Below are positions 14,980 to 23,269 of a stretch of 24,241 nucleotides of DNA, piece by piece. A model generated the notes under the pieces. That model saw only the letters and a program-made list of their open reading frames with translations, searched no databases and was not told the origin of the DNA. The position numbers were made by a program, and so were the translations under genes. Source of the DNA: QQUD01 sp039029915. GTDB taxonomy: Bacteria > Chloroflexota > Anaerolineae > Promineifilales > Promineifilaceae. The stretch's first letter is position 1. Each line of letters starts with the position of its first letter. The stretch covers positions 1 through 24,241 of the forward strand of contig JBCCFD010000066.1 in the NCBI GenBank assembly GCA_039029915.1, read 5' to 3'.

Positions 14980-17181
14980 TTACTGTGAATTAGGAACATT
15001 GGAGCCCAGTGGTTTGGTATCATCAAGACGGGGTTGGGGTGGCTGCCCGTTTGTTTCAGCGATGGGTTCTGGGGCAGGAGGCGTCTCTGCTGGCTGGTCA
15101 GCCATTAGCTCATCATTACCTGGGTATTTAACACGAACGTGGAAGCGACCTTTGAGCGTTTTGATGAAAGAGGCTCGAATTTTCCGAATATCCCCAAGGG
15201 TCAATCCCGATTCGTCAAGCTGGCCGTCTGCCAAATCATCATCAATCAATGAATTGACAAGCTTTTCAATCGCTTTAGGTGTATCGGGCTGCAAAGCGCG
15301 CGAAGCTGACTCAATAGCATCCGCCATAAGCACAATCGCCGTTTCTGGTGACTGCGGCAGCGGACCGGGATAGGTAAACTTGCTTTTATCGATTTCATCC
15401 TCATTATCTCCAGCTTGCTCCTTGGCTTTAAAGTAAAAGCCTTTGATCATTCGAGTACCGTGATGCTGAGCGATGAAACTGCGGATGCGGTCGGGCAGGC
15501 CGTGCTTGCGGGCTAGTTCGAGCCCGTCAGTAACGTGACTTTTTAGAATTCGGGCGCTGGTATAAGGGTCCATCGAATCGTGAGGGTTAATGCCCTCTTG
15601 ATTTTCAATAAAAAATGGGGAGCGATTCATTTTGCCAATGTCGTGATAAAAAGCGCCCACCCTGATTAGCCCCGTATTGGCTTTAATTTCCTCACCGGCT
15701 TGCTCAGCAAGATTGGCCACCATAATGCTGTGATGGTACGTGCCGGGTGCGCGGCGCAGCAGTTCCTGTAAAAGTTCATGATCTAACCGGGCTAAATCTT
15801 GAAGCTGAATGGTTGTTGTCACCCCGAAGACGCTACCCATGAGGTAAAAGCCGACCAGCGAGAGGGCAGCGGAAAGAATGCCGTTGGCAAACGCGAAGAG
15901 GGCAAGCTGCAATAGAGATACTACATCGACCATATTTTCCGTGAGGCGGAAAATAACGATGACGGTAATGTAACCGATGGCGGCAATAATGCCCGCTCGG
16001 AAAAGCGCATTAATTCTCTGGGCGTCATGAATGGTGAGTGAGGCCATGATGCCCCCGGTCATGGCGTATAGCATGAGTTCTAGGGAGTTTGGCGCCGCAA
16101 AGCCATAAAGCAGGCTCATGATTAGGGTGGCGATAATGGCGAATCGTTCTTCAAAGATGACGGTTAGCATCATAGACATAGCGGCGATGGGATACCAGTA
16201 GACTAGAATGCCTGTCCCCGATTGGAACACCCGCGATAGAAGAGCGAAGACGATTAAAATACCAAAAAGCGCGCCGAGATAACGGCCGTTTTCCTGCCCG
16301 TGGCGCCGATGGTATTGAAACCAGTAAAGCATAAGGATGACCGTTGATAAGACAACGATAATGATAATGCTGGCGACATCTTGCCAATTTGTTTCGCTTT
16401 CTAGAAGTCCCAAGGCGATTAAATCTTCGACATCTGCATCCGTAACGATGTCACCAGCCTGCAAGATGCGCTGCCCTTCAGAGATCTCCCGTAAAACAGT
16501 TTCAACGTCGTCTGCTGCTTGCTGTCTCGCTTGTTCGGTGGCCGTTTCGTCAAAAAAGATATTGGGAACAATAAACTGCGGGGCGAGATCAGTAATGACC
16601 TCGGTTTGAGTCGCGGTTAAATCGAGTGGGGCATCCCGACGAGCTCGGGTGCGGTATTCACTGACCTGTGTTTCTCGGATTTCTTCACGCATGATTTCAT
16701 TGACAATACGAAGTACCTCACCCCTCACCACTTCATAGTCGCTGCTGTTGAGATTGATTAAGGATTCAGCCACTGTTTCTTCAGAATTCAAATCTTCAAT
16801 GGCGTTAATGTAGGTGATTTTTGTCTCTAGCGACGCTTGGGAGTCGGCTCTGACGACATCGATGTACGAGAAGATTGAGCGAGATAAGTTTAGTTGATTT
16901 CGGCCAATCTGGGTGTCAATGACAGTATAAACATCGGCTACCGCATTGGTTTCAAGATCTACCTTTTCAGCAGTTAGAAATTCACTGGGATAGGTAACGC
17001 TGCGCGGAGCGGTGATATCCTCTAAAACGGGCAGACCGACTTCAACATTCAGATCGTCGGTGGCTACAAGATTGAATGAATAGATGAGCGTTAATCCTAT
17101 AATCAACGCAACAGTAAACAACCACGGTCGGGATGCTTGTATCAACTGCTGAAAACGAGGAGACACCTGACGCTTTGCCAT
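14980..17181 (-). CDS. pgpH: 7TM-HD family membrane phosphohydrolase (PgpH-type)
   Basis: A 733-residue membrane protein. One N-terminal membrane helix (about 19-38) is followed by a large extracytoplasmic 7TMR-HDED region (about 40-265). A block of seven hydrophobic helices follows (about 268-460), then a cytoplasmic HD domain (about 475-660) with 'APGTYHHSIMVANL', 'GAFYHDIGKMNRS' (HDIGK at 513-517), 'HVTDGLELARKHG' and 'AQHHGT'. The tail is Pro/Gln/Glu-rich and disordered. Characterised members hydrolyse cyclic di-AMP to pApA; that activity is inferred here. The 12-base gap to yqeY upstream and 5-base gap to ybeY downstream indicate one operon. Length and domain order match the family. Confidence 0.92.
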   Translation of the reverse strand: MAKRQVSPRFQQLIQASRPWLFTVALIIGLTLIYSFNLVATDDLNVEVGLPVLEDITAPRSVTYPSEFLTAEKVDLETNAVADVYTVIDTQIGRNQLNLSRSIFSYIDVVRADSQASLETKITYINAIEDLNSEETVAESLINLNSSDYEVVRGEVLRIVNEIMREEIRETQVSEYRTRARRDAPLDLTATQTEVITDLAPQFIVPNIFFDETATEQARQQAADDVETVLREISEGQRILQAGDIVTDADVEDLIALGLLESETNWQDVASIIIIVVLSTVILMLYWFQYHRRHGQENGRYLGALFGILIVFALLSRVFQSGTGILVYWYPIAAMSMMLTVIFEERFAIIATLIMSLLYGFAAPNSLELMLYAMTGGIMASLTIHDAQRINALFRAGIIAAIGYITVIVIFRLTENMVDVVSLLQLALFAFANGILSAALSLVGFYLMGSVFGVTTTIQLQDLARLDHELLQELLRRAPGTYHHSIMVANLAEQAGEEIKANTGLIRVGAFYHDIGKMNRSPFFIENQEGINPHDSMDPYTSARILKSHVTDGLELARKHGLPDRIRSFIAQHHGTRMIKGFYFKAKEQAGDNEDEIDKSKFTYPGPLPQSPETAIVLMADAIESASRALQPDTPKAIEKLVNSLIDDDLADGQLDESGLTLGDIRKIRASFIKTLKGRFHVRVKYPGNDELMADQPAETPPAPEPIAETNGQPPQPRLDDTKPLGSNVPNSQ

Positions 17182-17193
17182 TTAGGGATGCGT

Positions 17194-17640
17194 TTAGCCT
17201 TGCAAAATCTCGCGTACAACTTCATTGACTATACGGCCGTCTGCTTTGCCTTTTACCTTTGGCATTAGCTTGCCCATAATTTGCCCCATCACTTTGGGAT
17301 TAGAGGTATCCATATCGGCAATGATTTCAGCCGCGATGGCGTGAATGTCTTCCTTGCTCATCATTTTGGGAAGGTATCGTTCGATCACAAGCAAATCTGC
17401 TTTTTCAACGTCTGCCAGGTCTGTACGACCCGCTTTTTCATAATCGGCAATGCTTTCTCGGCGCTGCTTTGCCTGCTTGGTGAGAACCTCAGTGATGCCT
17501 TGATCATCGAGTTCAACTTTATTGTCGACTTCAACTTGCTTGATTGCGGCCATGACTAAGCGCAAGGTATCACGCGTTTGTGTATCTTTTTCTTTCATGG
17601 CTGTTTTCATATCGGCCGTTAGTTTGGCACGTACGCTCAT
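17194..17640 (-). CDS. yqeY: YqeY / GatB-tail domain protein
   Basis: A 148-residue all-helical protein with family segments 'MKTAMKEKDTQTRDTLR', 'AIKQVEVD', 'KQAKQRRESIADYEKAGR', 'ERYLPKMMS' and 'PKVMGQIMGKLMPKVKGKADG'. The fold is the one found at the C-terminus of the GatB/GatE amidotransferase subunits, where it contacts tRNA; free-standing YqeY has no settled function. Length matches the family (about 147-150). It is the first gene of the yqeY-pgpH-ybeY operon, preceded by GGAGT and by a strong promoter about 145 bases upstream. Confidence 0.93.
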   Translation of the reverse strand: MSVRAKLTADMKTAMKEKDTQTRDTLRLVMAAIKQVEVDNKVELDDQGITEVLTKQAKQRRESIADYEKAGRTDLADVEKADLLVIERYLPKMMSKEDIHAIAAEIIADMDTSNPKVMGQIMGKLMPKVKGKADGRIVNEVVREILQG

Positions 17641-17791
17641 TAGTTACTCCATTGGAGATGTGTTTAGGTATATGGGTATACTCGTTTATTCGTGTATTGA
17701 TATATTTGTAATGGGTGTGTCTTTTTGTTAGACGTCAGCATCACAATGATTACTGATACCACTTTTATAATTTTGCTCACAAAACAAATCC

Positions 17792-17819
17792 ATTTTAACA
17801 TTCCCCAAGGGGGTGTCAA
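17792..17819 (-). promoter_or_regulatory. Near-consensus promoter of the yqeY-pgpH-ybeY operon
   Basis: On the minus strand TTGACA (17814-17819) and TAAAAT (17792-17797) are separated by 16 bases, and the -10 is preceded by TGT, making it also an extended -10. The -35 overlaps the TGA stop (17816-17818) of the upstream methyltransferase gene. The spacer contains the palindrome CCCCTTGGGG. The predicted leader is about 145 nt. Confidence 0.68.
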
Positions 17820-18523
17820 TGCGATATCACATTGTACAGGGAGAGGTTGCCCTCTTTGCCGTCCATTCTAAATTGATGGAGGAGGGTTAGACCTGCTTCT
17901 CCGGTTAGCTTGGTCATTTCTTCTTCGTTGATGATATTGACGTACCGATAGGCAAAGCCGCCGTATTTCCATGTCAATAAATAGTCGTTGGGTTCAAGAT
18001 TGGCCGGGTTGATGTCAACTTCTGACCAGTCTCGGATTTTTCGGCGCTGACGTTCACTATCAATGGGTTGCCAGGCGGAAATGATCAAACGGCCGTTTTC
18101 CTTCAAATGCTCTTTTAACTCCTGCAAGAACCGCACTCGGTTTGCTCTACCGGGTAAATGATGAATAGCGGCCATGCACGATACGACGTCGAATTGACCT
18201 AGGCCGTCTAAAAAGCCCGGCTGACTCATGTCACCTTCTCTAAACGTGGCTGGCTTCGTTAATTCGACACGATTTTCAAGCAGCCCGACGCTGAAATCAA
18301 CGCCCGTGTAGTTGAGGAGGCGGTCGTGCTGCTCGATAAAGTACCCGTAACGGCCGTTGCCACAGCCGACGTCAAGAACAGATACCTGACCTTCTGGGAA
18401 ATGGTTCAACAGCTCAAAAAAGCCGTCGTGGGGTCTTTGGCGAGTTTGGGTAAATGGCTGAGCTAATCCATCATAAAACTTCCGGTTAATTTCTCGCAGT
18501 TTCGCGGCGGTTTGTTCATTCAT
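17816..18523 (-). CDS. Class I SAM-dependent methyltransferase, Trm9/ALKBH8-like
   Basis: A 235-residue protein with motif I LDVGCGNGRYG (50-60), the post-I acidic 'GVDFS' (74-78), 'REGDMSQPGF' (motif II region) and 'FDVVSCMAAIHHL' (motif IV region). The opening 'FYDGLAQPFTQTRQRPHDGF', the 'AIHHL' segment and the late 'DYLLTWK...YRYVNIINEEEM' block follow the layout of Trm9, the eukaryotic wobble-uridine (mcm5U34) tRNA methyltransferase. Bacterial relatives are mostly uncharacterised, so tRNA as substrate is inference. The upstream ribosome site is weak (ACAGG). It is downstream of the small unknown gene by 74 bases on the same strand. Two ACGGCCGT sites occur here (18089 and 18350), the second coding for the motif I residues NGR. 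Confidence 0.8.
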   Translation of the reverse strand: MNEQTAAKLREINRKFYDGLAQPFTQTRQRPHDGFFELLNHFPEGQVSVLDVGCGNGRYGYFIEQHDRLLNYTGVDFSVGLLENRVELTKPATFREGDMSQPGFLDGLGQFDVVSCMAAIHHLPGRANRVRFLQELKEHLKENGRLIISAWQPIDSERQRRKIRDWSEVDINPANLEPNDYLLTWKYGGFAYRYVNIINEEEMTKLTGEAGLTLLHQFRMDGKEGNLSLYNVISH

Positions 18524-18597
18524 AGGGCCTGTCTGTTGTGTATTGCAGGTGGTAAATGGGAAGAGACAATTGCCTCTCTCTAGCTCTTTATTTTTGT

Positions 18598-18804
18598 TTA
18601 AGATGAATCCCGAGGCTCATCTTTTCTTTCCTCTAGCAACCGAATGCGCCGACCGTTTGTGACAAACCAGCGCTGTTTGTTGAGGGTTTGTACCCAAACG
18701 GCCGGATGCTGATGGCGCACAACGATCCCCAATACCCACTGATCGCCGAGTTTAATTTGAACGGCAGTTTCCAGCGGGTAAAGATCGACGAGACGTCTGC
18801 TCAT
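18598..18804 (-). CDS. Small conserved-looking protein, possible SH3-like barrel
   Basis: A 68-residue protein whose ATG overlaps the TAA stop of the aldo/keto reductase gene (TAATG), so it is almost certainly translated by coupling. It starts MSRRLVDLYPLE, then has alternating hydrophobic strands ('AVQIKLGDQWVLGIVVRHQ', 'AVWVQTL', 'QRWFVTNGRRIRLL') and a charged tail. The pattern of about five short beta strands suggests a small SH3- or Tudor-like barrel, perhaps binding nucleic acid or another protein. I do not recognise the family. Real-gene evidence is the overlap, strand, and coding-like composition. Confidence 0.65.
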   Translation of the reverse strand: MSRRLVDLYPLETAVQIKLGDQWVLGIVVRHQHPAVWVQTLNKQRWFVTNGRRIRLLEERKDEPRDSS

Positions 18805-19760
18805 TACATCGCCTCAAGATTAGGGCCTTCACCAATAATCTTGTCAATTTCACCAAGATCTTCCACGGACAGATTCCAGTCGGCCGCTTTGGCATTCAAT
18901 TTGAGATGCTCTAATTTGGTCAATCCCGAGATGACAGAGCAAACTTGAGGCTGCGCCATTAGCCACGCATGCGCTAAGTCGCCCATTGTCCGATCGCGAG
19001 CTTCTGCCCAGGCGGTTAATTGTTCAACCTTATCAAAATTCTCGTCAGTCATATATTTTTGAACATAGGCGCTTGATTCACCCCTTGAGCCTTCTGGAGC
19101 CGCCTCGTTCCGCTTATATTTGCCAGTCAAAAAGCCGCCAGCCAGCGGAAAGAAAGGAATAAACCCAACGTTATGTTCGCGACAGTAGGGGAGGACTTCC
19201 ATTTCAACATCTCGTTCAAACAGATGATAGTGGGATTGCACGGTGACGAAGGACGTCCAGTTGTTAAATTGAGCCAGCATATTGGCTTTGGCTAACTGCC
19301 AAGATGCATAAGCTGAAGCGCCAATGTAGCGGACCTTGCCACTGCTCACCAAATCGTCAAAAGCGCGCAACGTTTCTTCGATTGGTGTATTCACATCCCA
19401 ACGATGAATTTGATAAAGGTCAATGTGGTCAGATTGAAGTCGCTTCAAGCTGGCATCCACGCCGTTCATGATGTGATATCGGGATGCGCCCTTATCGTTC
19501 GTGCCTTCGCCCATGGGGAAGTAGACTTTTGTGGCGAGAACAAATTTGTCCCAGCGCCCTTTAAGCGCTACCCCTAGCGACTTTTCTGATTCGCCTCCGG
19601 TGTAGGCATCTGCTGTATCGATAAAGTTAATGCCCAGCTCTTCTGAGGCATCAATAATGCTGTTGACATCTGCTTGGGGCACATGGGTGCCAAATCGGTT
19701 GGTGCCTAAGCCTAAAACTGAAACACGAACACCTGAATTACCTAATTGTCGATATTGCAT
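18804..19760 (-). CDS. Aldo/keto reductase
   Basis: A 318-residue (beta/alpha)8 NADPH-dependent oxidoreductase. The catalytic tetrad is visible: Asp48 and Tyr53 in 'NFIDTADAYTGG', Lys78 in 'LATKVYFP' and His119 in 'LYQIHRWD'. The start 'QYRQLGNSGVRVSVLGLGTN' is typical of AKR families related to YajO/Kv-beta-like (AKR11-13-type) enzymes. The cofactor side shows 'VQSHYHLFERDVE', 'FIPFFPLAGGFLTGKY' and 'SVISGLTK'. It reduces aldehydes or ketones; the natural substrate is unknown. AAAAGGA precedes the ATG. A 68-residue gene overlaps its stop codon. Confidence 0.93.
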   Translation of the reverse strand: MQYRQLGNSGVRVSVLGLGTNRFGTHVPQADVNSIIDASEELGINFIDTADAYTGGESEKSLGVALKGRWDKFVLATKVYFPMGEGTNDKGASRYHIMNGVDASLKRLQSDHIDLYQIHRWDVNTPIEETLRAFDDLVSSGKVRYIGASAYASWQLAKANMLAQFNNWTSFVTVQSHYHLFERDVEMEVLPYCREHNVGFIPFFPLAGGFLTGKYKRNEAAPEGSRGESSAYVQKYMTDENFDKVEQLTAWAEARDRTMGDLAHAWLMAQPQVCSVISGLTKLEHLKLNAKAADWNLSVEDLGEIDKIIGEGPNLEAM

Positions 19761-19775
19761 TTTTTCCTTTTGGGG

Positions 19776-19896
19776 TTGGGATTGGTGGTTAGTGTTCAGT
19801 CGTTGGTATTCAGGGCTAATAGCGCCAGCTCATAGTTTACTTCTTACCGTTCACTAATGACTGATTACTAATGACTAAGTCAACCAATCTCCAAAT
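19776..19896. repeat. Short-word quasi-repetitive spacer upstream of the aldo/keto reductase
   Basis: The spacer contains the direct repeat actaatgact at 19853-19862 and 19867-19876 (period 14), and blocks such as 'ggttgggattggtggttagtgttcag' followed by 'ccaatctccaaat'. This style recurs in the spacers near 865, 2640, 14400, 21850 and 23290. Confidence 0.45.
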
Positions 19897-19898
19897 AA

Positions 19899-21773
19899 CT
19901 ATTCTTTCTTCTTAATCAATTCCCGATTGTCTCCAACGCGACGCGTGATCCGTTTATCATCGAGGTGCTCAAGCAGAGCAATGGCGTATTTGCGGCTAGT
20001 GCTGAGCAGGTCTCGCGCTTGGGGGGCGTTGATGGTGCCGTTTTTGTAGAGATACTCGGTTAATTTATAAATAATATTTTCGTAATCTGCCTTAAGGTAG
20101 ACGACGTCTTGACTGACCGGTACATACTCTCCCATTTCGAGGAGCGCGAAGTACAGATCATCGCCTAACTTGGCCCGGCTGTCTTTGACGCTAGGCGAAT
20201 TGACGCCGCCCTGCTTGAATAGTTTTTCCATGGCCTGCATAGCTTGTTTTTGCTGCAGGTTAAATTTAACGGTGTGATTGGGAAGATGAACGACCGCATT
20301 TTTTTCAATAAGCTGTTCGCTTTGCGAAAGTTTTTCAAGGAATGGATTGAAAACGGCCGTTTTCATCCGCAGACGACTGCGCAACTCTTCTCGTGAAATG
20401 CCAACCCGGAGCGGGTTTTTGCTGTGATAAGCTCCGACAAGCTCGTTAGCTTGGTCGGCGAGCCGCTGCCAAGTCGGGCGCGTGTAATATTGGGTGTCTA
20501 GCTGCACAATTTGACCAGACTCGATGAGTGTTTGTAGCGTTGAAACGGCCGTTTCACTATCTAGCGGGGCTTGTTGAACTAACGCCTGCTGAGACGTCGG
20601 TTCGATCCGGGCCAACGCTTGAACGAGCATCTCTTCTGGTGTTCCCTGAGAAAGGGTTTTGAGCCGTTCCAAAACGTCGGGCCTAAAGCGTCGGTGTCGG
20701 CGGCCGGGGTGAGGGTCAAGCACGCGTCCACCCCCAATAGTCGCGCCTGGTGACGGCCGCCGAATAATAAAGCGGTCACCTCGACTGATTGAAATCGGTT
20801 CCCGAGTGGCCAACTGTAAAAACCCTTCCTGCCCGGGTTCCAAATTTTCATCTCCAATGATGCGCGCGCGGGCCAACACTTCTGTTGCGCCGACAAATAG
20901 CTTAACTTCTGCATTGTGCTTGATGGGCGCATCTGCTTCAGGTAGCTGATTGTAAATGGCATCAAACAGAATGGTGCTACCCATTGTGTCGGGATGGGCA
21001 ATAATGTTGCCTCGTTTGATATTTTCTTTCTCGATACCTGAGATGTTAATGGCGACCCGACTGCCTGGACGGGCAATGTCGAGCTTGGTTTTATGGGTTT
21101 GCAGGCCTCGGATGCGCCCCTTCTCACCGCTGGGTAGTAATTCGATTGGGTCTCCGATTTGGAAACGGCCGTCTATCAAGGTGCCTGTAACCACTGTCCC
21201 AAACCCTGACAGTGAGAAGATGCGGTCAATCGGGAGACGGGGACGGCCGTTATCATTGCGAGGTGGCGAAGCGGAGAGCTGTTCCCACAATATCGCCTGT
21301 AGATCAGTGATGCCATCCCCAGTTTTTGCAGACACTGGCATAATGGGGGCGTCTTCAAGCACCGTGCCAGACACCGCTTCACTGACGTCCAGAGAGACCA
21401 ATTCGATCCAGTCTGGATCATCTATCATATCAGTTTTCGTGAGGACAATCACTCCACCCCGTACGTCCAAAAGGTTCAAAATCGCTAAATGCTCTCTGGT
21501 TTGAGGCATCACCCCCTCGTCAGCGGCCACCACAAAAAGCGCCACATCGATCCCTCCGACGCCGGCGAGCATATTTTCAATGAAGTCTCGATGCCCTGGC
21601 ACATCGACAACGCCCACTTCCTCACCTTCCAGCGTTAACCAAGCAAAACCCAAGTCAATGGTCATTTCGCGTGCTTTTTCTTCTGCTAATCTATCGGGAT
21701 CAATGCCGGTAAGGGCCTGCACAAGGGTTGATTTGCCGTGGTCAACATGCCCAGCGGTGCCGATGACGTACAT
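19899..21773 (-). CDS. selB: Selenocysteine-specific elongation factor SelB
   Basis: A 624-residue translational GTPase. G1 is GHVDHGKST (8-16), G3 is DVPGH (57-61) and G4 is TKTD (112-115). The segment 'GIDPDRLAEEKAREMTIDLGFAWL' is diagnostic of SelB rather than EF-Tu. EF-Tu-like beta domains follow, then C-terminal winged helices (about 385-620, ending 'TINAPQARDLLSTSRKYAIALLEHLDD') that read the SECIS hairpin in mRNA. SelB carries selenocysteinyl-tRNA to UGA codons. selA, selD and tRNA-Sec are not in this window, so the pathway must be completed elsewhere. It is rich in ACGGCCGT sites (four: 20353, 20545, 21165, 21243). Start at ATG 21773 fits the family exactly, though the ribosome site (AAAGG) is only moderate. 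Confidence 0.95.
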   Translation of the reverse strand: MYVIGTAGHVDHGKSTLVQALTGIDPDRLAEEKAREMTIDLGFAWLTLEGEEVGVVDVPGHRDFIENMLAGVGGIDVALFVVAADEGVMPQTREHLAILNLLDVRGGVIVLTKTDMIDDPDWIELVSLDVSEAVSGTVLEDAPIMPVSAKTGDGITDLQAILWEQLSASPPRNDNGRPRLPIDRIFSLSGFGTVVTGTLIDGRFQIGDPIELLPSGEKGRIRGLQTHKTKLDIARPGSRVAINISGIEKENIKRGNIIAHPDTMGSTILFDAIYNQLPEADAPIKHNAEVKLFVGATEVLARARIIGDENLEPGQEGFLQLATREPISISRGDRFIIRRPSPGATIGGGRVLDPHPGRRHRRFRPDVLERLKTLSQGTPEEMLVQALARIEPTSQQALVQQAPLDSETAVSTLQTLIESGQIVQLDTQYYTRPTWQRLADQANELVGAYHSKNPLRVGISREELRSRLRMKTAVFNPFLEKLSQSEQLIEKNAVVHLPNHTVKFNLQQKQAMQAMEKLFKQGGVNSPSVKDSRAKLGDDLYFALLEMGEYVPVSQDVVYLKADYENIIYKLTEYLYKNGTINAPQARDLLSTSRKYAIALLEHLDDKRITRRVGDNRELIKKKE

Positions 21774-21832
21774 GGAGATGCCTTTAGGGGTTGGGGGCTA
21801 GAGGATTGGTATTTAGCGTTCGGTAATCAGTA

Positions 21833-21996
21833 TCCAGCGTAAGGTAAGTTCTAATTACCAATTATTAATTATCAAATAAACTAATACTTCGTTACGTAAA
21901 AAAACAAACCTTTTCAGACAAATAGAAGTATTAAAAACTTTGGTAACAAAGTGCTAATCAATCAATTAACCAATCGACTAATTACCAATTACCATT
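21833..21996. repeat. AT-rich quasi-repetitive spacer upstream of selB
   Basis: The 14-mer ctaattaccaatta occurs at 21851-21864 and again at 21978-21991, embedded in related words (attattaattatc, aatcaatcaattaaccaatc). An 8-bp inverted repeat, AATACTTC (21883-21890) with GAAGTATT (21925-21932), lies between them. No gene or tRNA is seen. Confidence 0.55.
21931..21952 (-). terminator. Candidate terminator after the coiled-coil gene
   Basis: On the minus strand ACTTTG-TTAC-CAAAGT forms a 6-bp stem with a 4-nt loop and is followed by a T run (TTTTTAA including the stem end). It lies about 50 bases after the stop codon at 22001 and before selB. The stem is short and AT-rich. Confidence 0.5.
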
Positions 21997-22000
21997 CACT

Positions 22001-23269
22001 CTAACCCAGTTGGTCTTCTTCATTTATTTGAACCAGCGTTGGTTGACGGCGTCGGTTTGGATCGTTGTCAATCGCTTTTTGTACTTCGTCGGCCCATAAT
22101 CTTGGGAACAGTTTGAGGGCGTCTGATTGGGCGTTTTGGATGCGGAAGAGCAAATCTTTTTCTTGATCTAGCTTGTTGATTGCTTCCTCGACGTGGGTGA
22201 TTTGTTCACGCATCTCACGCTCATGCCGATTGGCGGTCGCCCAGAGCTGTTCAGATTCGATTTCGTAATTCTTGAGCCGCTTTTGATTATCTAATACAAA
22301 ATCATCCCATCGTTTTTGCATGCGGCGGGACTCAACGCGCAACATTTCAGTCGCTTCTCTTTGCAAGGTATCAATTTGGTCTTGCCACTGGCTTAAAGTC
22401 TGAACTGCCATTTGCGCCTGTTTGTAGTAGTCTGAAATCTTGATCCACTCTTTGCTGAAGTTTTCATATGCTTTACTTTGGTCATCGATATCTCGGCGCC
22501 ATTGATCGAGCTTGCGATTTCTTTCATATTCACCAATTTGAATTTGTTCCATCCAGCTTCGGCTGCTTTCTTCAACGGTACGGTTTTCGTCTTCCATTTT
22601 GGTGATTTTGGTTTCTTGTCTTAGCAAAGTGGCGTTTGTGGTGTCAATGCGCACTAACATTCGTTCGATATTTTTGCTTTGCTCGTGAATGGTGCCCTGC
22701 ACTTCTGAAATCGCTTTGTTGTTGTATTTTTCTTTTTCTTCGAGGTATGTGTGGTAGTTTTGCAGATCGTCTAAACGGCCGTTTAAACTATTATAATTTC
22801 CCTGAAGCGTGCCAACCATGGTGGCCAACCGGGTTTCTTCCGCCCGACGCAGATCAAGGTCGGTTCGTAGTTTAAGAATTTCCCCAATTTGGGAGCGTAA
22901 ATCTGCAATTTCTCGAGTTTGGGCTTCATGCTCAACCCGGCGGAGACGATCGAGTTCATTTTCAGATTGAATACGGCGTTCGTCGTATTGGTCAATCATC
23001 TTGACCAAATCATCCTTGAAGTTAGCTAGCTCAGCATCGACCTGTTGAATGCGCAACATCTGCGCAGACGCATTGGCAATTTGCTTTTCGAGATCGGTGA
23101 TTCGCTTTTCGCGAGAGCTAATTTCTCGCTCCTGAATCGTTGAACGCTGGTCAAGCTCTGTGAGCCGCTTTGACATTTTACGCCGCTCATCTTCAAGCCA
23201 CTCTACGCGATTAAGCAATTCACTAATGGTCTGTTCTTGGACGACACCATTTCCGTTATTATTCGCCAT
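22001..23269 (-). CDS. Large coiled-coil protein of unknown function
   Basis: A 422-residue soluble protein with no signal peptide or membrane segment. Almost the whole length (about 10-395) is charged and heptad-like, for example 'ISELLNRVEWLEDERRKMSK', 'EREISSREKRITDLEKQIA' and 'LDQEKDLLFRIQNAQ', predicting long coiled coils with a few breaks near 165-185 and 290-300. It has no cysteine pairs, ATPase motifs or enzymatic signature. The last 30 residues (NDPNRRRQPTLVQINEEDQLG) look flexible. Such proteins often act as scaffolds, in division-site or polarity organisation, but nothing here shows which. GGAG lies about 10 bases before the ATG. It is divergent from the glycosyltransferase and upstream of selB, separated by a weak terminator. 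Confidence 0.8.
   Translation of the reverse strand: MANNNGNGVVQEQTISELLNRVEWLEDERRKMSKRLTELDQRSTIQEREISSREKRITDLEKQIANASAQMLRIQQVDAELANFKDDLVKMIDQYDERRIQSENELDRLRRVEHEAQTREIADLRSQIGEILKLRTDLDLRRAEETRLATMVGTLQGNYNSLNGRLDDLQNYHTYLEEKEKYNNKAISEVQGTIHEQSKNIERMLVRIDTTNATLLRQETKITKMEDENRTVEESSRSWMEQIQIGEYERNRKLDQWRRDIDDQSKAYENFSKEWIKISDYYKQAQMAVQTLSQWQDQIDTLQREATEMLRVESRRMQKRWDDFVLDNQKRLKNYEIESEQLWATANRHEREMREQITHVEEAINKLDQEKDLLFRIQNAQSDALKLFPRLWADEVQKAIDNDPNRRRQPTLVQINEEDQLG

Noticed and set aside
14951..15373. Plus-strand 140-residue open frame
   Set aside because: It is antisense to the HD domain of the pgpH-like gene, which has full family motifs.
18541..18597. Terminator between the small gene and the methyltransferase
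   Set aside because: Only a weak interrupted stem around gagacaattgcctc is present, with no T run following it in gene direction.
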